A stretch of DNA of 12,069 nt from Stramonita haemastoma (GCA_030674155.1 JASPKP010008022.1:1-12069), one strand, 5' to 3'. Numbered from the stretch's first letter, positions 1-7,926 are shown. Program-made: numbers and translations. The notes: generated from the sequence alone by a model not told the origin.

Positions 1-546
1 CTTTAAAAACCCCTTCAGTTCAAACTGTAACTAACTGAGAAAGAGGTCCCATTAAGATAGCAAACACATGCACTGAGCAGACCATTATGTTTGTATTGAA
101 AACCCCCACTTTTCCGGGTGGCAACAATAAATGTTTAATATCCCACTAAACTTACTTTTTACCGGGAAAAATCATAGACTTCTACCACAGACGAGTACCA
201 ATGCAATTCAATTGTCCCAAAACCTTCATAAAATTCAATGCACGTCCCAAAAACTCTTATTTAAAAACTTACAGTTAAAATAAATTTATGGAGAACCCCC
301 TCGTCAAGACTCAAAAAAAAAATACGTTCCCTCCCTGTCCAGTTTTACACCCCCACCAAAATTATACAAATTAGCCACGTCAGTGTCACTAATCCTTTTT
401 TTTCTAATTTTGAAAAAACTCTTTAAAAATTAAACAACAATCACTGAATCATCAAAAATTGCAAAAGGTGACTGAAAGACTTCCGATTTTTCAACCGGGG
501 GGCAGAACTTTTGGGACTGAGAAAAATCAATCAATCCAATCAAGTA
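1..546. other. AT-rich spacer, no gene seen
   Basis: The segment is AT-rich with short A and T runs. I found no long reading frame, tRNA-like boxes or tandem repeat in it. If the small coding-like segment just after it on the minus strand is real, this stretch would be its 3' flank, but I see no clear polyadenylation signal on that strand. Confidence 0.6.
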
Positions 547-644
547 TCACACAATGACAATTCGACTTCGAGTACCCTTTTTAACACATCGCAATTTCTT
601 GTTTTTTACCAATGCGCTGAGACTCATTACTTTTTCAGCATGCA
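547..644 (-). CDS. possible short terminal exon, unknown protein
   Basis: On the minus strand a frame of about 32 codons ends in TGA at 549-547. Its residues are basic and not low-complexity (HAEKVMSLSALVKNKK, then a Lys/Arg-rich end finishing RIVIV). It is the only non-repetitive part of a much longer open frame whose remainder is translated GA microsatellite rich in Leu, Ser and Phe. I place its start at 644 because the minus strand just upstream reads as a possible 3' splice site ending ATTCACACAG. No family is recognised. The segment is short enough to be open by chance. Confidence 0.15.
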
Positions 645-674
645 CTGTGTGAATAATCACCACAGATAAAAAGA

Positions 675-726
675 GCAGACAAGACAATAGACAGACACTA
701 GCACAGACTGACAGAGAGAGAGACAC

Positions 727-760
<34 letters not shown>

Positions 761-1163
761 GAAGGAGAGAGAGAGAAGAGGAAGAGGGGAGAGAAGATAG
801 GGGGAGAGAGAGAGAGAAAAAGAGAGAGAGAGAGGAGAGAGAGAGGAGAGAAGAGAGAGAGAGAAGAGAAGAGAGAAAGAGGGAAAGAGAGAGAGAAAAG
901 AGAGAAGAAGAAGAAAAAGGAAGAAGAGAGAGAAGACAGACAGACAGACAGAAGAAGAAACAGCAACAGATAGAAGAGACCCAGAGAACTAAGGGAACTA
1001 GAGGGGAGAGAGAGAGAAGAGGGGGGAGAGAAGAGGGGGGGGAAAGAGAGGGGAGAAGAGAGAGAAGAAGGGAGGGAGAGAGAGAGAAAAGGGAGAGAAG
1101 AGAGAGGAGAGAGAAGAGAGAGAGAGAAGAGAAGAGAAGAGAGAGAAGAGAAGAGAGAGAGAT
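675..1163. repeat. long imperfect (GA)n microsatellite
   Basis: Almost 500 bases are purine-rich on the plus strand, made of (GA)n broken by GAA, GGGG and A runs. A (GACA)n patch sits at about 934-951, and a slightly more unique stretch (CAGCAACAGATAG and after) at about 961-1005. Open frames through it are artefacts of the repeat, giving Leu/Ser/Phe polymers on the minus strand. Confidence 0.95.
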
Positions 1164-1944
1164 ATACTGTTAGTAGATACATGTGTAAACATCAAAAATT
1201 TACATTCAAAATTTTAAAACTAAACTCAAAAAATTTTTTTTCGTATGACATAATAAATGAATAATTATAACAAGCCCCACAAAATAAGAGAATTCTTTGT
1301 CTTACAATCCTGGGTCTTAAAATTTGAATAGATCTCATCACAATCTGGGGTTTTGATCAGTATCACAATCAATGCAATATAATGATCTATTCATGAATGG
1401 TAAAAATTTTTGCCTACATTCAAAAATGCACCAAAACAAAAAGAATAAGAAATTAATTAATAATTAAAAATGAAAACACAAAGTCACTTAGTGTCTTATT
1501 TCTAGCTCTAGGTCCCCAAAATGTATACAGTGTATGTAAATCTCCTTTCTGGCATCCAAATTATGCACGATTTGAACAAATAAAAAATGCATTGACAAAT
1601 TGGGCATAATTATCTTTAATTTAACAAATTTTTCTTTCACACACACAAAAACATCAAACACAATGACAACCCCCAGTAGTGACAAAAACACACACACACA
1701 CCCCATTTTTGACATCATTACCCCTACATTGACATATGACACACACTTCAAAAAGCAAAATCCCTTTCAACATTTTTTTAGTAATTAAACTGGGTCAAAA
1801 ATTTTTTGTCTCTACTTCTACAGAGTTACAAATTATGAAATCTCCCTTTTTTATCAGTTTGCTATTCTATTGTTAATTACTAGTATCACATCAAAGAAAA
1901 AATTTAAAGAAAAAAATTCTAAATAAAACAGGAAGTAAAAGCAA
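1164..1944. other. AT-rich spacer with short CA tracts
   Basis: This is AT-rich sequence with small (CA)n tracts at about 1638-1647 and 1688-1701. A minus-strand frame at 1488-1751 (87 codons) starts hydrophobic and ends with a more protein-like stretch (NLDARKEIYIHCIHFGD), but it crosses the CA repeats and matches nothing I know. A pyrimidine-rich run ending CTACAG at about 1805-1823 resembles a plus-strand splice acceptor, with no convincing exon after it. Confidence 0.5.
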
Positions 1945-2260
1945 TCAACGTGCCCAACCTGCTTCCCCCACAGACTGGCCAGTATCTCTCTGCTTTGGTG
2001 CTGCATTCATGGTGGCCCCCTGTGCGGGAAAAAAAAACATCCCCTCAGCAGAAAAACCCCGTGACTGTAAAAAGGATGGCGACTCCTCCTCTTTTGCTTT
2101 CTCCCACTTTTGGGGTGATTTTACTGACTGTTCATCACTGCTGTCTGATTCACGCATAAAGACACGTGATCAGACCCAAAGAGGCATCGGGGGCCCCTGC
2201 GTAGGAACCCTCGACAACAATAGTCAACTGGGGACCCGTTTGGAGTGGCTTCTCTGCAGT
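1945..2260 (-). pseudogene. frame-shifted coding-like segment, unknown protein
   Basis: On the minus strand two overlapping frames read as one protein end. The first (2260-2150, about 36 codons) follows an in-frame TAG and reads AEKPLQTGPQLTIVVEGSYA and onward. The second (2157-1945, 70 codons) begins near RESDSSDEQSVKSPQKW, continues with acidic and Lys/Glu-rich residues, and stops at TGA. A single-base shift at about 2150-2157 joins them. Base composition is clearly more GC-rich than the AT-rich sequence to the left. The acidic serine stretch would suit a cytosolic or nuclear protein, but I recognise no domain. It may be a last exon with an assembly indel, a decayed gene, or a mobile-element fragment. 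The opposite strand is also open over part of the stretch, so strand choice rests mainly on residue composition. Confidence 0.3.
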
Positions 2261-3117
2261 CTATATTTAATGTCCATTGGGCCATCCCCCTGAACTTGAA
2301 GGGGCTGAACCCCGGTTGGGCAGGGCAAAATGATAGGCCGCAAGTCCTTGGGTACGGGGGGGCAAACTTTATGGACTTGTATTTGGGGAAAATTTAAGGC
2401 CTTTTTAGATCTCGATTTGGCGAAACCATTTCATTTACTTTTTGATTTTCCCTTCTGCTGGGGGGTACAACTTTGGCCCCTGAGGAAAGACAACATTTAG
2501 GCAAGGGAAATGGGGCATAGGGGTGGGCCTGGTTAAAGGACTTTTGTGCATAAAATTGTACAGGGCTCAGGGGCTCTTTTTGGAACTTTGGGCCTCCCCA
2601 CTCTCATTGGCAAGTCTGTATTCAGTCGATGAGAAAAGAATTCTGCTCAAATCTGAGGTGGAATGCAAGTACTCCTGTTGTTGTAGCTGACCTAGGACTA
2701 TGTCACCCCACAACAACTTCTTGGTTCGGTGGATTTACGCAATTTCAAATACATCAAAAAAAAAAACATAACGAGAAAATCACTGATTTGGGATTATATG
2801 GCCCCTTTTCATGTACGAAACCTTTTTTTTCTTCTCGTACACACCGGTCGTGATACTTCTGCCACATTTTTTTTGTCCTTTCCCAAAAATCTCAACTCTT
2901 TGTTTCGTTTCTACATTTCCGCATGTTGAAAAACTCAGTATCTCTGTAAGAGGGGCGGGTTTTGTTTTCGAGCAGAAAAGTTCTTACTTGCCAGCATTGC
3001 ACGCAAACGCAAGGGTTTATACTCATCCACAGTTTTTTTTTGATCACAAAAAAGAAAGAAGAAAGGTATTTATCCAATTCTACTGGTGGGATGTCTTTTG
3101 GTAATCTCATTTTTTAT
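2261..3117. other. mixed-composition spacer, no gene assigned
   Basis: The left part (to about 2620) is G-rich with several GGGG runs and frequent stops in all frames. From 2629 several short plus-strand frames of 66-97 codons overlap one another, and a 72-codon minus-strand frame lies at 2892-3110. None shows a motif I recognise, and poly-T or poly-A runs interrupt them. I see nothing that can be named. Confidence 0.45.
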
Positions 3118-3444
3118 TCAAAGACCGCATGTAGCTCCTAATATTCTATGTCCGCCCCCTGTTTCCTGGTGTGTTTCTGTTTTCATACCAGAAACGATGC
3201 TCGATTTGAAAAATGAACCAACGGGTTCAAAACGAGAAGTCGGGACTTCAGCTGTGTCATATCCAATTTTCCCTACTTTTAGTTGCATCTCCTACCTGGC
3301 AAAGCGACCCTTTCGTCTTTCTTTACATCCAGTGTTTGTCTTAAACCTCGAGGGTTCGGGTGATCCCTGCCCATGTTTTTTGTACATTCTTGGATCAGAC
3401 GGGTCGTCTGCGTTTTGCGATGAAAATGGGCTTGGGCACCATCG
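3118..3444 (-). pseudogene. coding-like segment with one in-frame stop
   Basis: One minus-strand frame runs from just after a TGA (3447-3445) to a TGA at 3120-3118, which is 109 codons with a single internal TAG at 3294-3292. Before the TAG the residues are charged and proline-rich (NADDPSDPRMYKKHGQGSPE). After it comes EMQLKVGKIGYDTAEVPTSR, ending HRILGATCGL. Such composition is usual for real protein, whereas the 145-codon plus-strand frame at 3086-3523 is rich in Phe, Pro, Ser and Cys, as antisense translations often are. A second minus frame (3485-3279, MDKKVVTESMHIADDGAQ and onward) overlaps the same bases, so the correct frame is uncertain. The segment could be a decayed mobile-element ORF, an exon with an error at the TAG, or chance. 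No family is recognised. Confidence 0.25.
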
Positions 3445-3836
3445 TCAGCAATATGCATGCTTTCAGTCACCACCTTTTTATCCATCGTTCCAGAGAAACC
3501 CTAAAACTACTCTAAAGTCATAGAGGGGAAAAGCAACCAAACGTCGCAAAATTTTTCGACTAGAGCTGGTTCGGGGAACTACAAGACAGCCATCATAAAT
3601 GTTTCTTTGCCACCCAAAAAGATGGGAGACAACTCTCAAAACTGCCCATCCCCCAGCTAAACGATCTTTCGGGCGCTCAAAAACTCCCAAAAATTAATTT
3701 AACAAAAAAGAAACTGAAAAAAGTAAGCCCGTCAAGTAAAAAAATCAACAAATAAAATAATGATTCCAATTGCTGCTTAATGTTGGGGGGTGGGTTTCTG
3801 CCATAAGATAAGGGGGCCAGTTTGCTTGAGGCCTGA
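3445..3836. other. spacer with short open frames on both strands
   Basis: A minus-strand frame at 3478-3690 (70 codons) and a plus-strand frame from about 3508 to 3657 (beginning NYSKVIEGKSNQTSQ, stop at 3655-3657) cover overlapping bases. Neither has a recognisable motif or a clear start. After about 3690 the sequence turns A-rich and then G-rich, without a gene. Confidence 0.35.
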
Positions 3837-4061
3837 TATACCCCCCATTTTATCACACAGAGCTGGCTAAACGCCGCTTTAACCTGTGTTCCGCAGATCT
3901 GGGGGAACGCAGCGCCGGGGTTACACAGCGATCGTGATGTGAGGTGGCCCGAACGTTACTTTTATCAGACATTTATCCACAGGCACAGGGAAAACCTTCC
4001 TTTTTCCCTGGCGAACTCATTTGGGTCAAAAGGATGCGCTTCTGATAAACCCCCCACGTAA
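3837..4061 (+). CDS. coding-like segment after a splice-acceptor-like site
   Basis: A 74-codon plus-strand frame is open from just after a TGA (3834-3836) to TAA at 4059-4061. A pyrimidine-rich run ending ATCACACAG (AG at 3859-3860) precedes a stretch reading WLNAALTCVPQIWGNAAPGL and continuing with RWPERYFYQTFIHRHREN. The likely exon, if real, starts at 3861. The sequence is GC-richer than the AT-rich flanks and contains aromatic and charged residues in protein-like proportion. There is no ATG at the front, which fits an internal exon. I recognise no domain. The alternative plus frame is nearly as open, with one TGA, so part of the signal may simply reflect fewer stops in GC-richer DNA. Confidence 0.25.
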   Translation, partial: YTPHFITQSWLNAALTCVPQIWGNAAPGLHSDRDVRWPERYFYQTFIHRHRENLPFSLANSFGSKGCASDKPPT

Positions 4062-4340
4062 AAAACTTTCCTCCTTCAAGCAGCTTTTTTTTCTGTACCT
4101 ACTCTGCTGTTTCGCTATCTTTAACCCTTTACGGATTTTGGGGAAAAAAGGGGAGGAGGACAGATCGTTCAAATACACGGGACATTTTCTGCTTTCAACG
4201 CTGACTTCAAAAAAATTTCGAATGGCTGAATCTGCAATTATTTCCCAATTTTTGGGCCCCCAGGAAGGTCTGTAAAGGCAAATCAGTTTGTCCACGCTTA
4301 GCAGTCTATGAGGAGGACTATGATCTCCTCCACCCTCCAA
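4026..4340 (-). CDS. open frame, possible exon, unknown product
   Basis: The minus strand is open for about 104 codons from 4340 to a TGA at 4028-4026, and upstream to a TGA near 4371. It has no ATG start near its head; the first usable initiator would be TTG. It reads HRLLSVDKLICLYRPSWGPK and continues with a basic end containing KIAKQQSRYRKKSCLKEE. The basic tail and mixed composition look more like protein than the overlapping plus frame (4021-4275). It lies next to the plus-strand candidate at 3837-4061, and their ends overlap by a few codons, so both cannot easily belong to one gene. No motif is recognised. Confidence 0.2.
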   Translation of the reverse strand: MEGGGDHSPPHRLLSVDKLICLYRPSWGPKNWEIIADSAIRNFFEVSVESRKCPVYLNDLSSSPFFPKIRKGLKIAKQQSRYRKKSCLKEESFLRGGFIRSASF

Positions 4341-4372
4341 ATGGGTAAAATTATACAGTTTTGTAATTCACA

Positions 4373-4385
4373 CCCCCCCCCCCCC
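4373..4385 (+). repeat. poly-C tract, 13 bases
   Basis: An uninterrupted C run follows TTCACA and leads into a short CACACA tract and then the AT block. Confidence 0.9.
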
Positions 4386-4403
4386 ACCCCACACACACTT
4401 CTC

Positions 4404-4474
4404 ATTATATATAATATATATATTATATATATTATATATATATATAAAATATATATATATAAATAATATATAAA
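4404..4474. repeat. (AT)n microsatellite
   Basis: About 70 bases of alternating A and T with occasional AA or TT interruptions. It could extrude as a cruciform. No coding sequence overlaps it. Confidence 0.95.
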
Positions 4475-5073
4475 CGGGCCAAAAAATTCAAAAGTTCAGG
4501 AAAATCTTCATCGAGTCTTATACCCAGAAAAACAAATGCTGAAATGAAAAAACTAAAAGATTTTGCCAAACAAATTAAAAAAGTGAAAAGACAAAAAAAA
4601 AAAGAAAAAAAACCCCACTCCCAAATGAAAACGGGACGTACATCCCAGGCCGTAATTTTTTTTTAATGAATAACTAAAGAGAAATAACAGTACATAACTA
4701 AAGCACTCGACTTGCTTTGAATTAAATGATGAACACAATCATAAAGGGATAAAATAAGATAAAAACATAATTTTCAAAACATGGGGCCAAATACATGCAT
4801 AAACAAGACCTACTGATACATAAAAATATGCAAATATATAATCCCCCACAACATCACACCCACAAAAATACAGACAGCAGACAGACAGCCCGAAAAGACA
4901 GATATAACCCTGTATATAGAGGCCTTCATATAAGATTATAGGCTGTGGTCGAACAAAAAGCTAAAATTTATTTGTCCAGGTTTTTTTCGTGAAACGGAGC
5001 TTTATGCGTGCAAACCCCAATTTTCTCAAACGGATATAGGATTTTTTGAATGTAAAGCTTTTGTTTTGTTTTT
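4475..5073. other. AT-rich spacer
   Basis: AT-rich sequence with A runs (about 4590-4610), a short GACAGACAG patch at about 4872-4887, and no protein-like frame. The minus-strand frame at 4553-4738 is a poly-Phe product of A runs. Confidence 0.6.
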
Positions 5074-5089
5074 CCCCCCCCCCCCCCCC
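5074..5089 (+). repeat. poly-C tract, 16 bases
   Basis: An uninterrupted C run lies between a T-rich stretch and ATATAAATTT. Its true length is doubtful if the reads were homopolymer-prone. Confidence 0.9.
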
Positions 5090-5295
5090 AATATAAATTT
5101 ACCTCCAATGGAATTTTTTCACGGGTGCAGACAACGCATTAGAAACTCATACTGTCGGGGGGATCTTGAACAAATCGCTTTACACTTAAACTTTTTTCGT
5201 TCAGGGTGTAGGGTCGCAATTGAAAAGGTAAGGGTTTTCGTTTTCTAGTTTTCCCCTCAAGTGGCGTTGTATTCTAGGGGAGCTCTGTTTCTTTT
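5090..5295. other. spacer before SINE copy A
   Basis: Unassigned sequence with no tandem repeat or protein-like frame. The T-rich end (TTTCTTTTCTTTT) would be the A-rich tail of copy A read on the minus strand. Confidence 0.5.
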
Positions 5296-5319
5296 CTTTT
5301 ATTCGAGGAAAATGGGGTA

Positions 5320-5333
5320 AGCACTCTTGTGCT
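5320..5333. repeat. tail hairpin of copy A
   Basis: AGCAC and GTGCT pair as a five-base stem around a four-base loop. The same structure sits at the matching place in copies B and D, while copy C has a degraded version. Confidence 0.6.
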
Positions 5334-5555
5334 TTTTTTTAATCCACCCCCTGTGATGCATTTTTGTAAATTTGTCTCTTTTCCCCCCGAACACAAGGCC
5401 TTTTTACAAAAGGGGGAAACAGGATTTAAGTGTGCGCAAGATGTTCTGCTTTTTTTTTTTTGCCCGGGAGCCTCGGTTTTACAGTCTCATCCGAAAGATT
5501 TTTAGGAGAGTGGAGTCACCCCTTGATGATAACCCCAGGAGAAAAATCTCGACCG

Positions 5556-5602
5556 GGAATCGAACCTTAAAGTTCTTAAAAGTCTGCCCGAGCCTAAGGT
5601 CA
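5556..5602 (-). promoter_or_regulatory. Pol III A and B boxes of copy A
   Basis: The minus strand at 5566-5556 reads GGTTCGATTCC, an exact match to the B-box consensus GGTTCGANTCC. An A-box-like sequence (TGACCTTAGGC) lies 36 bases upstream at 5602-5592. Order and spacing are roughly those of an internal tRNA promoter, although the A box is imperfect. Confidence 0.6.
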
Positions 5603-5612
5603 TCAGGGGCCC

Positions 5613-5860
5613 GGGGGGGTTTCCCGGTTTCGTGGCGTTAAGCGCTGAGAGCTAGACTCCCCCCCGGATAGGAAAGCCATCAAACCAGGGCTAACCCCCA
5701 ACCAAGGGTTGTACCCCCTTTTTCACCCGGGGTGGTGAGGAAAAAAAAGCCGTAAAGTGCCTTTTCCAAGGGACAACCCCCGCCGAAAGCGGGATCAAAA
5801 CCCCCTTTCCTTTTAAATTTCGAGTCCCCCGCCCTAACCACTAGACAAAAAGCGGCGGTA
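5613..5860 (-). mobile_element. second SINE-like element, directly upstream of copy A
   Basis: On the minus strand a tRNA-like head is followed by GATCCCGCTTTCGGCGGGG and then CCTTGGAAAAGGCACTTTAC (5769-5750). That resembles the central CCTTGGGCAAG-CACTT motif of CORE-type SINEs such as MIR, and animal SINEs with other conserved central domains are alternatives. The tail side contains CCCTGGTTTGATGG and AGCGCTTAACGCCACG, then meets the head of copy A near 5612. The body differs from copies A-D, so this is a different family inserted in tandem and in the same orientation. The precise join is a guess. Confidence 0.5.
5791..5848 (-). promoter_or_regulatory. Pol III A and B boxes of the second element
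   Basis: The A box at 5848-5838 reads TTGTCTAGTGG, matching TRGYNNARNGG at 10 of 11 positions. A B-box-like GGTTTTGATCCC lies at about 5802-5791, with C changed to T and one extra T. The spacing fits a tRNA-derived head. Confidence 0.5.
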
Positions 5861-5895
5861 GAGTCTTCTAGTCAAATTGCCCGCGCAAAGTTCTA

Positions 5896-5906
5896 CCACT
5901 AGGCTA
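5896..5906 (-). promoter_or_regulatory. extra exact A box, truncated tRNA-like head
   Basis: The minus strand reads TAGCCTAGTGG, an exact fit to the A-box consensus. Only an eroded B-box-like sequence follows (about 5879-5869), too close for an intact tRNA. It is likely the remnant of another tRNA-related module upstream of the second element. A GA tract begins five bases beyond it. Confidence 0.5.
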
Positions 5907-5910
5907 CACA

Positions 5911-5997
5911 GGAGAGAGAGAGAGGAGAAGAGAGAGAGAGAGGAGAGAGAGAGGAGAGAAGAGAAGAGAGAGAGACAAGAGAGAAAAGAGAGAGAAA
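5911..5997. repeat. (GA)n microsatellite
   Basis: Purine-rich on plus, with GGA and GAA interruptions. It begins right beside the tRNA-like head at 5896-5906. Confidence 0.95.
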
Positions 5998-6065
5998 GTT
6001 TCGGGGCTAAAGAAAAAAAATTTTGTTTTCCTTTTTCAACCCATGGTCTCTCCCCACCCTCCCTT

Positions 6066-6136
6066 CCCCCCCCCCCCCCCCCCTCCCCCCGGGGGGCCCC
6101 TTTTCCCCAAGGGGGGGGGGGCCCGGCCCCAAAATT

Positions 6137-6174
<38 letters not shown>
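6066..6174. repeat. C/G homopolymer block, including a 37-base C run
   Basis: C18 at 6066-6083, then C6 followed by G6 (a perfect 12-base palindrome at 6085-6096), then CCCC, TTTT, CCCC and AA, G11 at 6111-6121, and C37 at 6138-6174. Frames through it give only poly-Pro or poly-Gly. It may be partly a base-calling or assembly artefact. Confidence 0.85.
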
Positions 6175-6177
<3 letters not shown>

Positions 6178-6902
6178 CCTCGCCCATAACTCTCATTTCC
6201 CGTATCTTAAAAAAAAAAACCCACTGACTTTTTAACACGTTATAATAACCCGTTTGTATAAAACTCTGATAAAGACGTCTTAGCTTTTAAAACAACAGGT
6301 TATAATCTCTTGACATGTTTGAAAATGAGGGGACAACGATGATTTTGTCAAAATCTTTTTCAAAATTTAGAAAAAAAAAAAAGCCTTTTTGTTGTTTTTT
6401 GCTTTTTTTTTCTTTTTCTTTTTTTTTCCGGGTCTTTTTGGGTTTGTTTATTAATTTTTTTTGGAGGGGTAGTTTTTTGTGGATTGTTTTTAAAGGTTTT
6501 TTTGCATTAAAAAACAACAACAACAACAAAACTTCTTTTATTATGAAAACAGCTATCATTTTCATTTGTCACAAAAATAGGCCCGTTTTCTATTACTCTG
6601 TGAAAAACTTTATTTTGAGATTTTTTTTTCAAAATATTTTCAAAGAAAACCCAAATTTGCAAGATTACTTACCGAATACACCCCCTCCCTTCCGCCCTTT
6701 TTTTTTTTTTCTTTCTACAGATTTTTCGTCCTCCATGATGTGGCACCAAGGGGGCCAAAAATGATTATTGGCTGTTTATGGGGGAAAAATTGCTCTCTGG
6801 GGGAAAAAAACTAAAAAAAATTTTGTTCACAATGTAAAGGAAAATCAAAAATTTTTAAAAACTTTGCCAGGTTGTTTTTTTTTTTTTAACAAATAGGGAA
6901 AA
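6175..6902. other. AT-rich stretch with many A/T homopolymers
   Basis: Dense T and A runs give a 149-codon plus-strand frame (6315-6764) that is mostly Phe, Lys and Asn and is not convincing as protein. A (CAA)n patch lies at about 6514-6529. A long pyrimidine run ending TTTCTACAG (AG at 6719-6720) is a strong splice-acceptor-like motif. After it one frame reads FVLHDVAPRGPKMIIGCLWG to a TAA at about 6813, too short to call. Confidence 0.45.
6692..6720 (+). promoter_or_regulatory. splice-acceptor-like motif
   Basis: A pyrimidine-only run (CGCCC, then T and C) leads to CTACAG with no AG inside the tract, which is what a metazoan 3' splice site looks like. No matching donor or convincing exon could be tied to it. 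Confidence 0.25.
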
Positions 6903-7063
6903 CACAAACACACACACACACGCACTCTCTCTCTCTCTCTCTCTCTCTCTTCCCCTCTCTCTCTCTCTCTTCCCCCTCCTCTTCCCTCTCTCTCTCCTCC
7001 TCTCTCCTCTCTCCCCCCAACACACACACACACACAGTGAGAGAGAAGAGAGAGAGAGAGAAG
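6903..7063. repeat. compound (CA)n-(CT)n-(CA)n-(GA)n microsatellite
   Basis: CA repeats at 6903-6922, CT repeats at about 6925-7016, CA again at about 7020-7036, then GA at about 7038-7063. The CT and GA arms are complementary and could fold back around the second CA tract. Confidence 0.95.
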
Positions 7064-7120
7064 AATCGAACCCGAAAATCGAACTCGAAAGGTTTTTTCA
7101 TGAAAAAGGCCATTGGGACA
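7062..7120 (-). promoter_or_regulatory. tRNA-like head (A and B boxes) next to a microsatellite
   Basis: On the minus strand the A box TGTCCCAATGG (7120-7110) fits the consensus at 10 of 11 positions. The B box GGTTCGATTCT (7072-7062) also fits at 10 of 11 and lies 48 bases further on, close to tRNA spacing. A second GTTCGATTTT just before it looks like a partial duplication. The CT/GA microsatellite starts at the edge of the B box where a SINE body would be expected. I do not see an intact tRNA cloverleaf. Confidence 0.5.
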
Positions 7121-7208
7121 TACTGAAGGGGGGTTCCGAATAACATAACGAAAAATTGGGTTTAACTGACACACACCTACTCAAGCCATGGAAACCACAG
7201 CATTGATT

Positions 7209-7298
7209 AGAGAGGGGGAGAGAGGAGAGAGAGAGAAGAGAAGAAGAAGAAGAGAGAAGAGAGAGAGAGAGAGACAGAGACAAGCAAGACAGAGACAA
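7209..7298. repeat. (GA)n microsatellite with GAA and GACA parts
   Basis: Plus-strand purine tract with (GAA)n in the middle and GACAGAGACAAGC at the end. Confidence 0.9.
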
Positions 7299-7645
7299 CA
7301 GGAGAGCTACTCCCTAAAGAACCGTTGGCCCCCTATATGAAAGGGGGGGGCAGATCACTCAATGATAAAATACACGGTAAAGACAGCAGTGACAAAGAAA
7401 TGGAAAAAAAAATTTATAGTGGAAAAAAACCCCTCCCTTATACATATTTAAAATTTTTTCTCTAAAGCTTTAATGAATGAAAACCAAATTCTAAGAAAAT
7501 TGGGGTTATTTTCACCCCAGACCAAAAAGAGTCTATTAAAGATTAGGCGGTGGGTAACATTTTCTGGGGTACATTTTTGCCTAATGCGTTTAAGGGGGGA
7601 TTTTTTTTTTTTAAAAGTGTTTCTCTTCTTTGCGCATTACATAAA
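7299..7645. other. spacer between microsatellites
   Basis: AT-rich sequence with short G and A runs. Open frames here run into the next GA tract and owe their length to it. I see no motif, tRNA-like box or splice pattern. Confidence 0.5.
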
Positions 7646-7685
7646 GAAGAGAGAGAAGAAAAGAGAGAGAGAGAGGAGAGAGAGA

Positions 7686-7736
<51 letters not shown>

Positions 7737-7926
7737 CAGACAGCAGACAGACAGACAGACAACAAAAACAGAGACAGACAGAGACAGCAGAGACAGAGAC
7801 AGTAGGAAAAAACAAGACAAAAGACGAGAGAGATATAGAACGAGACAGAAAGACAAAAAGAGAGAAAAGAGAGAGAACACAGACAAGCAAGAAAACAGAC
7901 AGACAGACAGACAGACAGAGAGAAAA
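7646..7926. repeat. (GA)n-(GACA)n compound microsatellite
   Basis: (GA)n at about 7646-7735 passes into (GACA)n near 7736-7762, then degenerate GA/GACA with unique bases, and a second clean (GACA)n at about 7894-7918. The long Glu/Arg frames in it are repeat artefacts. Confidence 0.95.

Larger units (their letters stand above)
5296..5612 (-). mobile_element. SINE-like element, copy A (fullest copy)
   Basis: This is the most complete of four related elements in the window. Read on the minus strand it starts with a tRNA-related head (A-box-like at 5602-5592, exact B box at 5566-5556). It continues through a body shared with copies C and D, including the run read on plus as GTGTGCGCAAGATG and CTCATCCGAAAGAT. 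It ends with a small hairpin (5320-5333, plus AGCACTCTTGTGCT) and an A-rich tail (AATAAAAGAAAAG). Non-autonomous elements like this depend on a partner LINE for reverse transcription, and none is visible here. Copy A shares subfamily features with copy C, such as ATTCG before the hairpin and AAATTTGTCTCTTT after it. A T run at about 5450-5461 interrupts it. The body family is unidentified. Confidence 0.65.

Noticed and set aside
547..1182. 211-codon minus-strand open frame
   Set aside because: Nearly all of it is translated GA microsatellite (Leu/Ser/Phe). Only the last 30 or so residues are non-repetitive, and those are listed separately.
3279..3485. IADDGAQ in a minus-strand frame, resembling the reverse transcriptase ADD motif
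   Set aside because: The hydrophobic strands that normally flank the motif are absent, no other RT motif lies nearby, and a competing frame over the same bases looks more protein-like.
3086..3523. 145-codon plus-strand open frame
   Set aside because: It is rich in Phe, Pro, Ser and Cys, with no motif. It looks like the antisense of the charged minus-strand frame.
5834..6238. Poly-Gly and poly-Pro frames on both strands
   Set aside because: They arise from the C/G homopolymer block and the GA tract and carry no independent protein signal.
6315..6764. 149-codon plus-strand open frame
   Set aside because: It is dominated by Phe, Lys and Asn from T and A runs, and has no domain or signal-peptide pattern I could support.
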